In this document: in pieces, positions 18,440 to 27,311 of the stretch
Layout of the letters: each line of letters opens with the position of its first letter
Position numbering within the stretch: the first letter of the stretch is position 1
NCBI GenBank assembly: GCA_016699575.1
Contig: CP064979.1
Span: forward strand, 4,092,001-4,156,000
Source of the DNA: Flavobacteriales bacterium
GTDB lineage: Bacteria > Bacteroidota > Bacteroidia > Flavobacteriales_F > PHOS-HE28
Direction: 5' to 3'
DNA length: 64,000 nucleotides
Translations under genes and position numbers: made by a program
The notes under the pieces: model-generated
The model's input: the letters and a program-made list of their open reading frames with translations, nothing else
Database searches by the model: none
What the model was told of the DNA's origin: nothing

Positions 18440-20494
18440 ATGCCCTTCGAACTATCCAGCGAATTCAGTCCCACCGGCGACCAGCCTGAGGCCATCCGTC
18501 AGTTGGTGGAAGGCTTGAACGAAGGCGTGCCGTTCCAGACCTTGCTCGGTGTCACGGGCAGCGGCAAGACCTTCACGGTTGCCAACGTGGTGGCCCAGGT
18601 GGACCGGCCCACCTTGGTACTGAGCCACAACAAGACCCTTGCGGCACAGCTCTTCGGCGAGTTCAAGCATTTCTTCCCGCGCAACCGCGTGGAGTACTTC
18701 GTAAGCTACTACGACTACTACCAGCCTGAAGCCTACCTGCCGACAACGAACACCTACATCGAGAAGGACCTCTCGGTGAACCAGGAGATCGAGAAACTCC
18801 GCCTCAGTGCTTCGAGTGCGTTGCTCAGCGGCCGCCGCGACGTGCTGGTGGTGGCGAGCGTGAGCTGCATTTATGGCATCGGCAACCCGGCCGAGTTCCA
18901 CAAAAGCGTGGTACACGTGCAGAAAGGCCAGCGCATAAGCCGCAACAAACTGCTGTTGCAACTGGTGGAGGGGCTCTACAGCCGCAACGATGCTGATCCT
19001 GCGCGCGGCAACTTCCGCGTGCGTGGCGATGTGGTGGAGGTGCTGCTCGCCTACAGCGATGACGGGATCCGCATCCACTTCTTCGGCGAGGAGGTGGAAC
19101 GCATCGAGCGGTTCGACGCGGCCACGCGCGTGGTGCATGAAGAGCAGGACCTGGCCACCATCTATCCGGCCAACATCTTCGTCACCAGCCGCGATACGAT
19201 GAACGCAGCGTTGGCGGCCATCAAGGAAGACATGGAGAAGCAGGTGGCCTTCTTCCAGGAGATCGGCAAGCATTTGGAGGCGAAGCGCCTGGAGGAGCGC
19301 ACGCTGCACGACCTGGAGATGATGCGCGAACTGGGTTACTGCAGCGGCATCGAGAACTACAGCCGCTACTTCGACCGGCGCAACGTGGGCCAACGACCCT
19401 TCTGTCTGCTCGACTACTTCCCGGATGACTTCCTGATGGTGATCGACGAAAGCCACGTGACCGTGAGCCAGGTGTCGGCCATGTACGGCGGCGACCGCAG
19501 CCGGAAGAAGAACTTGGTGGAGTACGGCTTCCGATTGCCCAGCGCCATGGACAATCGACCGCTGAAGCAGGACGAATTCGAGGGCATGTTGGGCCAGACC
19601 ATCTTCGTGAGCGCCACCCCTGCGGACTACGAACTACAACGTAGCGAAGGCGTGGTGGTTGAACAGGTCGTGAGGCCCACCGGTCTTCTGGACCCGCCCA
19701 TTGAAGTGCGTCCGAGCAAGAACCAGATCGACGACCTGCTGGACGAGATCAACAAGCGCGTGAAGCGCGAAGAGCGCGTCCTGGTCACAACCCTCACCAA
19801 GCGTATGGCCGAGGAACTCACCGACTTCATGGGCCGCAACGGGGTCAAGTGCAAGTACATCCACAGCGATGTGGAAACCCTGGAGCGTATCGAGATCCTG
19901 CGGCAGCTGAGGCTCGGTCTCTTCGATGTACTGGTGGGGGTGAACCTCCTGCGCGAGGGCTTGGACCTGCCCGAGGTTTCGCTGGTGGCAGTCATCGATG
20001 CTGACAAGGAGGGCTTCCTGCGCAGCAATCGCTCGCTGACGCAGACGGCGGGACGCGCCGCGCGGAACGTGAACGGCTTGGTCATCTTCTATGCCGACAA
20101 GATCACCGAGAGCATGCAGCGCACCATGGACGAGACAGAACGCCGTCGGGCCAAGCAGATCGCATACAACACGGAGCACGGTATCACGCCCACGCAGATC
20201 AAGCGCGATCGTGCGGACATTCTCCGTCAAACAGCCGTGGTGGATGTGAACAACGACGACAAGCGCAAGGCATACGTGGAACCGGAAGGACTGAGCGTGG
20301 CAGCCGACCCCGTTGTACAGTACATGGGCCTTGACCAGTTGAAGAAGAACTGCGACATTCTGGAGGCACAGATGCGCAAGGCCGCCAAGGAGCAGGACTA
20401 CATCAGCGCTGCCGGCTTGCGGGATGAATGGCAGGCCATGAGGAAGTTGTTCGAGGAGCGCTCTGCCGCCGAGGAGCCGACTTCCAAAGCGTGA
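18440..20494 (+). CDS. uvrB: Excinuclease ABC subunit UvrB
   Basis: 684 residues, normal for the family. It has the Walker A motif GVTGSGKT near residue 38, the beta-hairpin YYDYYQPEAYLP that clamps damaged DNA, the helicase motifs VGVNLLREGLDLPEVSLV and QTAGRAARNVNG, and a C-terminal UVR domain (MRKAAKEQDYISAAGLRDEW) for UvrC. UvrB verifies lesions in nucleotide excision repair with UvrA and UvrC, which are not in the window. It starts 27 bp after the DUF218 gene. Confidence 0.98.
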   Translation: MPFELSSEFSPTGDQPEAIRQLVEGLNEGVPFQTLLGVTGSGKTFTVANVVAQVDRPTLVLSHNKTLAAQLFGEFKHFFPRNRVEYFVSYYDYYQPEAYLPTTNTYIEKDLSVNQEIEKLRLSASSALLSGRRDVLVVASVSCIYGIGNPAEFHKSVVHVQKGQRISRNKLLLQLVEGLYSRNDADPARGNFRVRGDVVEVLLAYSDDGIRIHFFGEEVERIERFDAATRVVHEEQDLATIYPANIFVTSRDTMNAALAAIKEDMEKQVAFFQEIGKHLEAKRLEERTLHDLEMMRELGYCSGIENYSRYFDRRNVGQRPFCLLDYFPDDFLMVIDESHVTVSQVSAMYGGDRSRKKNLVEYGFRLPSAMDNRPLKQDEFEGMLGQTIFVSATPADYELQRSEGVVVEQVVRPTGLLDPPIEVRPSKNQIDDLLDEINKRVKREERVLVTTLTKRMAEELTDFMGRNGVKCKYIHSDVETLERIEILRQLRLGLFDVLVGVNLLREGLDLPEVSLVAVIDADKEGFLRSNRSLTQTAGRAARNVNGLVIFYADKITESMQRTMDETERRRAKQIAYNTEHGITPTQIKRDRADILRQTAVVDVNNDDKRKAYVEPEGLSVAADPVVQYMGLDQLKKNCDILEAQMRKAAKEQDYISAAGLRDEWQAMRKLFEERSAAEEPTSKA

Positions 20495-20610
20495 CCTTCC
20501 AAGACTGTGGATAATTACCGGCTTGTTGTTCGTCGGATCGGGCAACGGTCCATCCCTGTTGGGCGTTCTTTTGTTGCGGAACCAACCACTTGTTGCACAA
20601 TCCCCAGAAC

Positions 20611-22179
20611 ATGATCAAACCTTTCCTCTCTCTGCCTCTGCTGACGGCACTCTTGGTGTCAGGCACCACCAGCGCCCAAGTCTCGTTCGGCGGTCAACCC
20701 ATAGGGCTTGGAGCCCTGAAGGCCGAGCTACCTGAAGCACCGGTGAAAGTGATGCCCGCCGTGGACGCGGTCACATTGATGGTCGAGGATGCCGAGCGCA
20801 TGGCCAGCGGGAACAAGATGCTCCGCTTCGGTCAGAACCACGCTACGGACCTCAACTTGGACAATAGCGGAACGTGGACAACATTGGCCAATGGCGATCG
20901 TGTTTGGCGCCTGGGCATTGAGTGCCCCGGTGCGCTCAGCATCAACTTCGAGTTCCACAACTATGTGGTGCCGGAGGGCGGTCGCGTGTTCGTGTACAAC
21001 GCCATGGATCAATTCCTTGGCGCTTTCACCGCGGCCAGCCATCCAGGACATACGGTGTTGGGCGTGGATCTACTGCCCGGCGACCGGATCACGGTGGAAT
21101 ACATCGAACCTGCCAGCCGCGCTGGTCAAGGCCAGCTTATGATCGGCCAGGTCACCCACGGGTACCGCGATGTTTTCGGCCTTACCAAAGGGTTCGGTGA
21201 CAGTGGTTCATGCAACAACAACGCCGTGTGCCCCATCAACACGGGCTACCTTGACCAGATCCGCAGCGTGGCCATGATCGTTTCGGGCGGCTCCGGTTTC
21301 TGCACCGGCCAATTGCTGAACAGCTGCGCAGAAGATGGTACGCCCTACTTCCTTACCGCCAACCACTGCCTTCAGGGCGGCAACCCGACCACCTGGGTCT
21401 ACCGGTTCAACTGGCAAAGCCCCGTTTGCACGCCGAACACCAACGGACCCACCAACCAAAGCGTCAGTGGTTCCACCTTGCTGTACAACAGTGCGGGTAG
21501 CGATGTGGCCTTCTTGGAACTGAACACCACCCCGCCATCGAACTACAACGTGTTCTATACCGGCTGGGACAAGAGCACCACGGCAGCCACGGAAGTGCGT
21601 TGCATCCACCACCCAAGCGGCGACATCAAGAAATTCAGCATCGAGGAAGACCCTGTGATCTCGGGTACGTTCAGTGGGGCCCAGTGCTGGCATGTGCAAG
21701 CTTGGGACGACGGTACAACTGAACCCGGAAGCAGTGGCGCCGGACTATGGAACCAGGATGGCCGGTTGGTGGGCCAGCTTTACGGGGGCCAGGCCCAGTG
21801 CAGCTTCAACTTCAATGACTACTTCGGGAAGTTCAGCACAAGCTATCCAGGACTGCAGCAGTGGTTAGGCAACTGCGGGAACACGGTTGATGGTGTCGGG
21901 GGCAACGTAAGTGTTTCGGAAGCGCTGGCCACAGCGGGTATGGAAGTGTACCCGAACCCTTCCGCGGGTTTTTTCACCGTGGTCTTCCCTCGCCAAAGCC
22001 AAGGTGATGTGCGCCTGCGTGTGAGCGATGCCATGGGCCGCTTGGTCATGGACCGCACCGTTACCACGGTTGAGAACATGGCTACCCTCGACCTGTCAGG
22101 TGCAAGCGAAGGTGTTTACCACCTGGAGGTTACGGCTGGTGCGACAAAGGCGGTGCAGCGCATCGTTGTACAACACTGA
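20611..22179 (+). CDS. Secreted trypsin-like (lysyl endopeptidase-like) serine protease with T9SS sorting domain
   Basis: 522 residues from the ATG at 20611, which opens a signal peptide (PFLSLPLLTALLVSGTTSAQ). A pro-region follows. The protease domain has the His motif FLTANHCL, the Asp motif GSDVAFLEL and the Ser motif TEPGSSGAGLW, with paired cysteines as in Achromobacter lysyl endopeptidase relatives. The last ~75 residues are a T9SS type A domain (MEVYPNPSAGFFTVV, MGRLVMDRTV, SEGVYHLEVTAG). It should be secreted by type IX secretion and act outside the cell. A hairpin terminator follows. Confidence 0.9.
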   Translation: MIKPFLSLPLLTALLVSGTTSAQVSFGGQPIGLGALKAELPEAPVKVMPAVDAVTLMVEDAERMASGNKMLRFGQNHATDLNLDNSGTWTTLANGDRVWRLGIECPGALSINFEFHNYVVPEGGRVFVYNAMDQFLGAFTAASHPGHTVLGVDLLPGDRITVEYIEPASRAGQGQLMIGQVTHGYRDVFGLTKGFGDSGSCNNNAVCPINTGYLDQIRSVAMIVSGGSGFCTGQLLNSCAEDGTPYFLTANHCLQGGNPTTWVYRFNWQSPVCTPNTNGPTNQSVSGSTLLYNSAGSDVAFLELNTTPPSNYNVFYTGWDKSTTAATEVRCIHHPSGDIKKFSIEEDPVISGTFSGAQCWHVQAWDDGTTEPGSSGAGLWNQDGRLVGQLYGGQAQCSFNFNDYFGKFSTSYPGLQQWLGNCGNTVDGVGGNVSVSEALATAGMEVYPNPSAGFFTVVFPRQSQGDVRLRVSDAMGRLVMDRTVTTVENMATLDLSGASEGVYHLEVTAGATKAVQRIVVQH

Positions 22180-22194
22180 TCAACGGACCGTCAT

Positions 22195-22227
22195 GAAAGA
22201 AGCCCCGGCAATGCCTGGGCTTCTTTC
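22195..22227. terminator. Hairpin terminator
   Basis: GAAAGAAGCCC (22195-22205) pairs with GGGCTTCTTTC (22217-22227), with a short inner stem, between convergent genes ending at 22179 and 22236. Confidence 0.75.
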
Positions 22228-22235
22228 GTTTCCGG

Positions 22236-23099
22236 CTAAGGCTGCCGGGGTGGCCGGTTCCATGGCACGTCGCCCTCGTCTTTCAAACGCGCGTCGATGT
22301 CGCGGACATAGGCCCAGTGGTTCTTGGCCCAGTGATATCCATCGTAGCTCAGATCGGGTCCGTAAAAGGGCCATTGGCCGCTGAGGTCCTGGCGCGATGG
22401 CGACAAATGGTCCATGACGATCATGCCCTCTTGCGCCACCCACTTCAAACTCATCCTCACCTCGAAGTTGAAGCCGTACACGAGCCGTGATTTTTTCACG
22501 CGCCATGGCTTCCCTTTCGCATCGAGGCCATCGAACACGTCGCTCCCGAAGCGTGGTGCTGCACCCTTGAACGAGAGGACCTCGACCACTTTTCTGGTTT
22601 CCACTTTGCTGAAGCCTTTCCAGCCGAGCAGGGTGTACAGGGTTTTGCCGCCCTTTTTCACCGGCACCACATCGTAGTACAGGGCACCGTACCACTTGTC
22701 CGGTCCGAGCGTTGCGAATTCCGGCACTGACGCGGGGGCGGTAGCGTCCGTGAGCTCTACAACAACGTTCCCGCGTTTGTCCTTCGCGACGATAAGACCC
22801 TCGTACCGATGTGTTCCATCAGCCCAAGGGATGTTCCAAGTGAACAAGCGGAACTTGCCGTCGGGCGCATCCACCCTGCTGATGCGCACAGCATTGAAAT
22901 CGTGCGTCATGGCATCCGCCGCAGCCAGCGCTGACCGTAGTTCAAGCTTCAGCGCTTCACTGTACCGGAGCTTCGCGCTGTCATCCTGTGCTTTGGCCAG
23001 TTCCGCCACACGGGCTACCAATACACTGTCCCTAAACTGAGCGAGCCCATGCCCACCAGCGAGAACGAAAGCCAGGATGATGATCGTTCTGGACATCAT
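22236..23099 (-). CDS. Secreted protein of unknown function, 287 residues
   Basis: A signal peptide (TIIILAFVLAGGHGLAQ) is followed by a single region without a family I can name. Features seen: an Ala- and Lys-rich helical segment (about 25-65), then a beta-rich part with LFTWNIPWADGTHRYEGLIV, LYYDVVPVKKGGKTLYTLLG, KVVEVLSFKGAAPRFGSDVF and SLKWVAQEGMIVMDHLSPSR. A second in-frame ATG follows immediately. It probably acts in the periplasm or at the outer membrane. It is transcribed away from the ferredoxin gene's direction of reading by 23 bp spacing (same strand, downstream). Confidence 0.55.
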   Translation of the reverse strand: MMSRTIIILAFVLAGGHGLAQFRDSVLVARVAELAKAQDDSAKLRYSEALKLELRSALAAADAMTHDFNAVRISRVDAPDGKFRLFTWNIPWADGTHRYEGLIVAKDKRGNVVVELTDATAPASVPEFATLGPDKWYGALYYDVVPVKKGGKTLYTLLGWKGFSKVETRKVVEVLSFKGAAPRFGSDVFDGLDAKGKPWRVKKSRLVYGFNFEVRMSLKWVAQEGMIVMDHLSPSRQDLSGQWPFYGPDLSYDGYHWAKNHWAYVRDIDARLKDEGDVPWNRPPRQP

Positions 23100-23122
23100 A
23101 CGTCTAGAACGCCGTCCATTGC

Positions 23123-23470
23123 CTACAAGTGCATGAACTCCTTCTTCGCCATCAACTGCTCCTTGGTCTCGCGGTGGTCGGGATCGTCCACGCAGCAGTC
23201 AACCGGGCACACTGCCGCGCACTGCGGCTCATCGTGGAAGCCAGTGCACTCGGTGCATTTGTCGGTGACGATGTAATACACGTCCATGGCCACAGGTGTT
23301 TGGGCGGCATCAGCGGTGTAACTGTTGCCCATGGGCGTGGTCAAGGGGCCCTTCAGGCTTGTGCCATCGCTCAACCGCCATTCCGCGCCACCCTCATAGA
23401 TGGCGTTGTTGGGGCATTCGGGTTCGCAAGCGCCGCAGTTGATGCACTCGTCCGTGATCTTGATGGCCAT
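23123..23470 (-). CDS. 4Fe-4S dicluster ferredoxin
   Basis: 115 residues. The first cluster motif is CINCGACEPECP (residues about 9-20) and the second CTECTGFHDEPQCAAVCPVDC (about 72-92), so two 4Fe-4S clusters are expected. An insert of about 45 residues separates them, as in ferredoxins of the YfhL type in Bacteroidota. It is a cytoplasmic electron carrier; its partner is unknown. It is divergent from the acyl-CoA reductase gene across 52 bp. Confidence 0.9.
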   Translation of the reverse strand: MAIKITDECINCGACEPECPNNAIYEGGAEWRLSDGTSLKGPLTTPMGNSYTADAAQTPVAMDVYYIVTDKCTECTGFHDEPQCAAVCPVDCCVDDPDHRETKEQLMAKKEFMHL

Positions 23471-23522
23471 GGGTACCGGTCTATTTTCGCGCCCCGCTCA
23501 GCAAGGCGGGCCAAATATACCC

Positions 23523-24578
23523 GTGACCTTCCTCCCACTTGAGCACCGGCTGGGCGCTTTCGTTCAACTCGGCAATGTGTTCCGCCACTTGGCCACCGGG
23601 GGTGCGTGGCCCGGGCACGTACTGGGCATCACTGCAGACGAGCAGGCGGCTTTTGAACGCGCCATCGCCCAGGCCGGGGTCCAGAACGGGTGGTTCACCG
23701 AAGCGAACGTGCGGCACATGCTGGGAGCGCTGGGCGCCATGCTGGATGGTGGTGAGCTGCACTCCTGGGCGGGTCGAAGGAATGAGCCCAGCGCAGCACA
23801 ACGCGTCGGCGTCATCATGGCCGGCAACATCCCATTGGTCGGCTTCCACGATCTGCTCTGCACTGTGGTGGCCGGGCACGTGGCCGTGGTGAAGCCCAGC
23901 GCCCAGGACACCGTGCTGATGCGGGCCACCGTTGATCTGCTGCTTCGGCTGGAACCCGGTCTGGAGCCGCAACTCCACTGGGTCGATGGCAAGCTCGGGG
24001 AGGTGGACGCGGTCATTGCCACGGGCAGCAACAACACTGCGCGCTACTTCGAACACTACTTCGGGCACCTTCCGCACGTTATCCGCAAAGGCCGTGTGAG
24101 CGTGGCAGTGCTCAGCGGCAGTGAAAGCGAGGAGGAACTGCAAGCGCTGGGCGAAGATGTCTTCCGCTACTTCGGCCTGGGTTGCCGCAATGTGAGCAAG
24201 CTCTTCGTTCCCCAGGATCTTGACCTGGACCGGTTCTTCGGCGCGGTGTACAGCTGGCGCGACATTGTGAACCACAACAAGTACGGCAACAACTACGATT
24301 ACAACAAGGCAGTATGGCTTCTGGAACGCGTGCCGCTCATTGAGAACGGGTTCCTGCTCTTGCGCGAGTCGGCTGCTCTCGCCAGCCCCGTAGCGGCTCT
24401 GCACTATGAGCGCTACGGTGATACTGCTTCCGTCGCGCGGCACTTGGAACTGGTGAAGGACAGCATCCAGTGCGTCATCGGCCACGGCTATCTGCCCTAC
24501 GGATCCTCGCAGCAGCCCTCGTTGGCCGACTATGCTGACGGTGTGGATACCATGGCCTTCCTGGCCGGGTTGGGCTGA
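23523..24578 (+). CDS. Acyl-CoA reductase (LuxC-like)
   Basis: 351 residues from a GTG at 23523, chosen because upstream codons fall within the ferredoxin gene; TATTTTCG at 23482-23489 could be its promoter element. Aldehyde-dehydrogenase-superfamily features are VGVIMAGNIPLVGFHDLLC, VAVVKPSAQDTVLM, DAVIATGSNNTARYFEHYF, and GLGCRNVSKLFVP carrying the likely catalytic Cys. Family members reduce acyl-CoA to aldehyde with NADPH. The physiological substrate is unknown. Confidence 0.82.
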   Translation: MTFLPLEHRLGAFVQLGNVFRHLATGGAWPGHVLGITADEQAAFERAIAQAGVQNGWFTEANVRHMLGALGAMLDGGELHSWAGRRNEPSAAQRVGVIMAGNIPLVGFHDLLCTVVAGHVAVVKPSAQDTVLMRATVDLLLRLEPGLEPQLHWVDGKLGEVDAVIATGSNNTARYFEHYFGHLPHVIRKGRVSVAVLSGSESEEELQALGEDVFRYFGLGCRNVSKLFVPQDLDLDRFFGAVYSWRDIVNHNKYGNNYDYNKAVWLLERVPLIENGFLLLRESAALASPVAALHYERYGDTASVARHLELVKDSIQCVIGHGYLPYGSSQQPSLADYADGVDTMAFLAGLG

Positions 24579-24650
24579 TGCACTGCGGTCTGTGCATTTC
24601 GTCCCGCTGAACTGCGTCGGTGGTTGCCGTCTTCTTCGCCGCTTTGGGGC

Positions 24651-25553
24651 ATGGGTACGGCAGAGGCCTTGGACCTCTTCAAGAGCTACTTGAAGCTGGA
24701 GAGATCCTTGAGCGATCGCACGGTGGAGGCTTACCTCCATGACTTGGGCAAGCTCCTGGCATACTGCGATGACCATTTGCCTGCGCTCGATGTTGAGCGC
24801 CTGGGCTTGGAGGACCTGCAAGGCTTCATTGCTTCCGTGGCCAAAGAAGGTCTTGGCGCACGCAGCCAAGCCCGGTTGCTGAGCGCGGTTCGCGGCTTCT
24901 ACAAATGCCTGCGAGTGGAACGGATCATCAAGGACGATCCCAGCGAGCTCATCGATATGCCGCGCATGGGCCGCAAGCTGCCGGTCTTCCTCACTGTGCA
25001 AGAGATCGATGCGATGATCGGCGCCATAGACATGAGCCGGCCCATGGCGCACCGCGACCGTGCGATCCTCGAGACCCTCTACGGTTGCGGATTGCGCGTC
25101 AGTGAACTTTGCACCTTGCGCTTGAGCCGTCTGAACTTCGAGGAAGGCTTCGTTCGGGTGATCGGCAAAGGTGACAAGGAGCGTTTGGTGCCGATCAGTC
25201 CTGAGGCGGTGAAGCAGATCGAACTCTACCGCACGAACGAGCGCAGCCATCTGCCCGTGGCGAAAAGCGCCGAGGACATCCTGTTCCTGAACGCGCGCGG
25301 AAGCGGGCTTTCACGGGTGTCCGTCTTCAACCTCACCAAGCGACTCGCAGCGCTGGCGGGGGTGCGCAAGACGATCAGCCCGCACACGTTCCGGCATTCG
25401 TTCGCAACGCACCTGGTGGAAGGCGGCGCCGACCTGCGTGCTGTGCAGGAGATGCTCGGCCATGCCAGCATCACCACCACGGAGATCTACACGCACCTGG
25501 ACCGCGACTACCTCCGGAGCAACATCATGCAGTTCCATCCGAGGGCGAAGTAG
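24651..25553 (+). CDS. Tyrosine recombinase, XerD/XerC type
   Basis: 300 residues from the ATG at 24651, the usual XerD length. The N-terminal SAM-like domain (about 5-90) is followed by the catalytic domain with the full set Arg149 (CGLRVSEL), Lys173 (GKGDKE), His245 and Arg248 (SPHTFRHSFATHL), His271 (LGHAS) and Tyr280 (TEIYTH). Size and lack of neighbouring mobile genes favour a chromosome dimer-resolution role over an element integrase. The 3' end is partly duplicated downstream (25616-25656). Confidence 0.92.
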   Translation: MGTAEALDLFKSYLKLERSLSDRTVEAYLHDLGKLLAYCDDHLPALDVERLGLEDLQGFIASVAKEGLGARSQARLLSAVRGFYKCLRVERIIKDDPSELIDMPRMGRKLPVFLTVQEIDAMIGAIDMSRPMAHRDRAILETLYGCGLRVSELCTLRLSRLNFEEGFVRVIGKGDKERLVPISPEAVKQIELYRTNERSHLPVAKSAEDILFLNARGSGLSRVSVFNLTKRLAALAGVRKTISPHTFRHSFATHLVEGGADLRAVQEMLGHASITTTEIYTHLDRDYLRSNIMQFHPRAK

Positions 25554-25656
25554 GCCGCATCGCCCCCAAGCCAGTGCTTCGCGAACAAAAGGTACCTGCG
25601 GTATGCGCATGGCAACCTCGGCAGCAACATCATCGTTCCATCCGAGGGTGAAGTAG
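25511..25656 (+). repeat. Duplication of the xerD 3' end (two ~42-nt copies)
   Basis: Copy one is 25511-25553, the last codons and TAG of the recombinase gene. Copy two is 25616-25656, about 37 matching positions of 43 with a 2-nt gap, again ending in GAAGTAG. The rest of the gap to 25794 shows nothing recognisable. Confidence 0.7.
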
Positions 25657-25793
25657 TTGCGCAACGTTCCACCACCCTTCCCATCACACCGTTGCTTCCC
25701 TGAACCGACCGTTGCTGAAACGCGTCCCTGTCGGTCCCGCCTGGGGCACCTGATACCCTGAAGCAGTGGTCTCTTGGCACAAAACCAAGGGAC

Positions 25794-26606
25794 ATGAAAA
25801 CACTACTCCTCCTGCCTGCAGTCCTGCTCTCACATGGCCTCGCCGCGCAATGGTGCGTGCCCACCACGGCTACACCGTATGGCACCACTATGCCGGGAGT
25901 TACCCAGTTCACACTAAACACCATCAGCAGGGCCAGCACCGACATCGAGAATTATCCGAACAACAGCTACGTGAACAGTGGGCTTACGACCACGCTCGAT
26001 AAAGGCGAGACGTACGCTGTGACCGTGGGCTTCACGATCGACGATGTGATCTTCCCGGGGTCCCACATGAACCTACGCGTTTGGGTGGACCTTAACCACG
26101 ATGGCCAGTTGGATGACGTCGGCGAAACCTTGCTTTCGGTGAACGAACAATCGGGCCCTACCTACACCGGGGCCATCACCGTACCGATGAACGCGCTCAC
26201 TGGGGATACACGGTTGCGCGTAACCGCCAAGATGTGCTCACACACCGGCCACAGCCTTCCAACGCCTTGTGACTTGCCTGCCGATCCCCTGGGCTACCAC
26301 GGCGAGCTGGAGGACTACACGGTCGAGATAGTGGATGCAGTCGGTATCGTGGAGCCAAGGGTGGTGGAGGGTGTTGCCATCGCAACTGACGGTGATGGAC
26401 CGCTGCTCATCACGGATCTGTCACAAGGCGGCGATGCCTGGCTGGAGGTCATGGATGCTTCTGGGCGTTCTGTGTCCAGCATCGCGCTGGGTTCCCTTCC
26501 GCAGGGAAGGACCGTTCGGCACTTCGGTCGGGAACTGGGACATGGGACATACATCGGACGGTTGTGGTTGAACGGTAGCGTGCACACTGTGCGCTTCTTC
26601 AGGTAA
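25794..26606 (+). CDS. Secreted GEVED-domain protein
   Basis: 270 residues. Signal peptide LLLLPAVLLSHGLAAQ, then a GEVED-type beta-sandwich domain of about residues 20-180: NLRVWVDLNHDGQLDDVGET, TGDTRLRVTAK and the eponymous GELEDYTVEI. The remaining ~85 residues (WLEVMDASGRSV, LGHGTYIGRLWLNGSVHTVR) look like a T9SS sorting domain although the early YPNP motif is missing. It probably lies on the cell surface or outside it; the function is unknown. A terminator hairpin follows. Confidence 0.75.
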   Translation: MKTLLLLPAVLLSHGLAAQWCVPTTATPYGTTMPGVTQFTLNTISRASTDIENYPNNSYVNSGLTTTLDKGETYAVTVGFTIDDVIFPGSHMNLRVWVDLNHDGQLDDVGETLLSVNEQSGPTYTGAITVPMNALTGDTRLRVTAKMCSHTGHSLPTPCDLPADPLGYHGELEDYTVEIVDAVGIVEPRVVEGVAIATDGDGPLLITDLSQGGDAWLEVMDASGRSVSSIALGSLPQGRTVRHFGRELGHGTYIGRLWLNGSVHTVRFFR

Positions 26607-26628
26607 ACGCCCATTGCCACCGATGACA

Positions 26629-26658
26629 AAGCCCCGCTGGAGCGATCCGGCGGGGCTT
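26629..26658. terminator. Hairpin terminator
   Basis: AAGCCCCGCTGG (26629-26640) pairs with CCGGCGGGGCTT (26647-26658) around AGCGAT, between convergent genes. Confidence 0.75.
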
Positions 26659-26679
26659 CCTGTTCGTACGGGACCGACC

Positions 26680-27204
26680 CTAACGTGTATCGGCCACCAA
26701 CACCGAACGCTGGGCATCATAGCGCTGCATCACCGCTGCCCATTGTGGCAATATCCCTTGTTCGTACGCCTTGTTCCAAACAATGCTACCTGTTAGCGGC
26801 TCGAACCGCGCAAGTCCCAACGGCATATCGAAGAAGGTGAGGTCGGTCCCTTCCACTCGCGGCATCAAGGTCATCTCCACGTCCAGATTGCATTTCACGG
26901 AGCGTCCCTCCCACTCCGGCCCGAACGTGAGGATCTCGAAGCACTTCGTCACATGCCCTTCCATTCCAACGCGCACGATGTACTGGGCGTTGTTCTCCAG
27001 TTCGAACATGAACTTACCGCGACCTGTCGTCATTTCGGCATCCACTTTCACGCCGTTCTTGTACAAGCGCGCCACGGCACCGTCAACGGGTTCGCCCGTG
27101 GCGTGATCGCGCACAACACCTTCGATCTTCAGGCAGCTGGCCTTGGTCGTGTTGACCGCCAGCACCGCCCCGACGATCATGCCGAACGTGGTAAGCCGTT
27201 GCAT
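26680..27204 (-). CDS. Carboxypeptidase-regulatory-like domain protein, exported
   Basis: 174 residues. A signal-like N-terminus (TFGMIVGAVLAVNTTKA) precedes a CarboxypepD-reg-like beta-sandwich of about residues 26-85: LKIEGVVRDHATGEPVDGAV, FMFELENNAQYIVRVGMEGH. The remaining ~85 residues are unrecognised. Such domains occur alone in Bacteroidota envelope proteins with no defined activity. A well-formed promoter lies upstream. Confidence 0.65.
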   Translation of the reverse strand: MQRLTTFGMIVGAVLAVNTTKASCLKIEGVVRDHATGEPVDGAVARLYKNGVKVDAEMTTGRGKFMFELENNAQYIVRVGMEGHVTKCFEILTFGPEWEGRSVKCNLDVEMTLMPRVEGTDLTFFDMPLGLARFEPLTGSIVWNKAYEQGILPQWAAVMQRYDAQRSVLVADTR

Positions 27205-27227
27205 GGTCTTCAGTTTTTCGTGGGCGG

Positions 27228-27258
27228 CAAACGTAGGATCTCATGATCGATCGATCAA
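27228..27258 (-). promoter_or_regulatory. Bacteroidota-type promoter
   Basis: On the minus strand, TTG (27258-27256), 20 nt, then TACGTTTG (27235-27228), an exact TAnnTTTG. The ATG at 27204 follows about 24 nt later. Confidence 0.6.
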
Positions 27259-27311
27259 GCGGGATCAACCGCGATCCACAGAACTAACGAACAGCTCCTT
27301 GTGAACAGTGT

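Noticed and set aside
23481..25250. A 589-codon open frame on the minus strand, opposite the acyl-CoA reductase and recombinase genes
   Set aside because: It runs antisense to two well-supported genes and its product (His- and Gln-rich, no motifs) is the usual shadow of GC-rich third positions.
24651..25553. Integrase of a mobile element
   Set aside because: Length and motifs fit XerD/XerC, and no tRNA, att pair or phage genes adjoin; the 43-nt duplicate alone is too weak.
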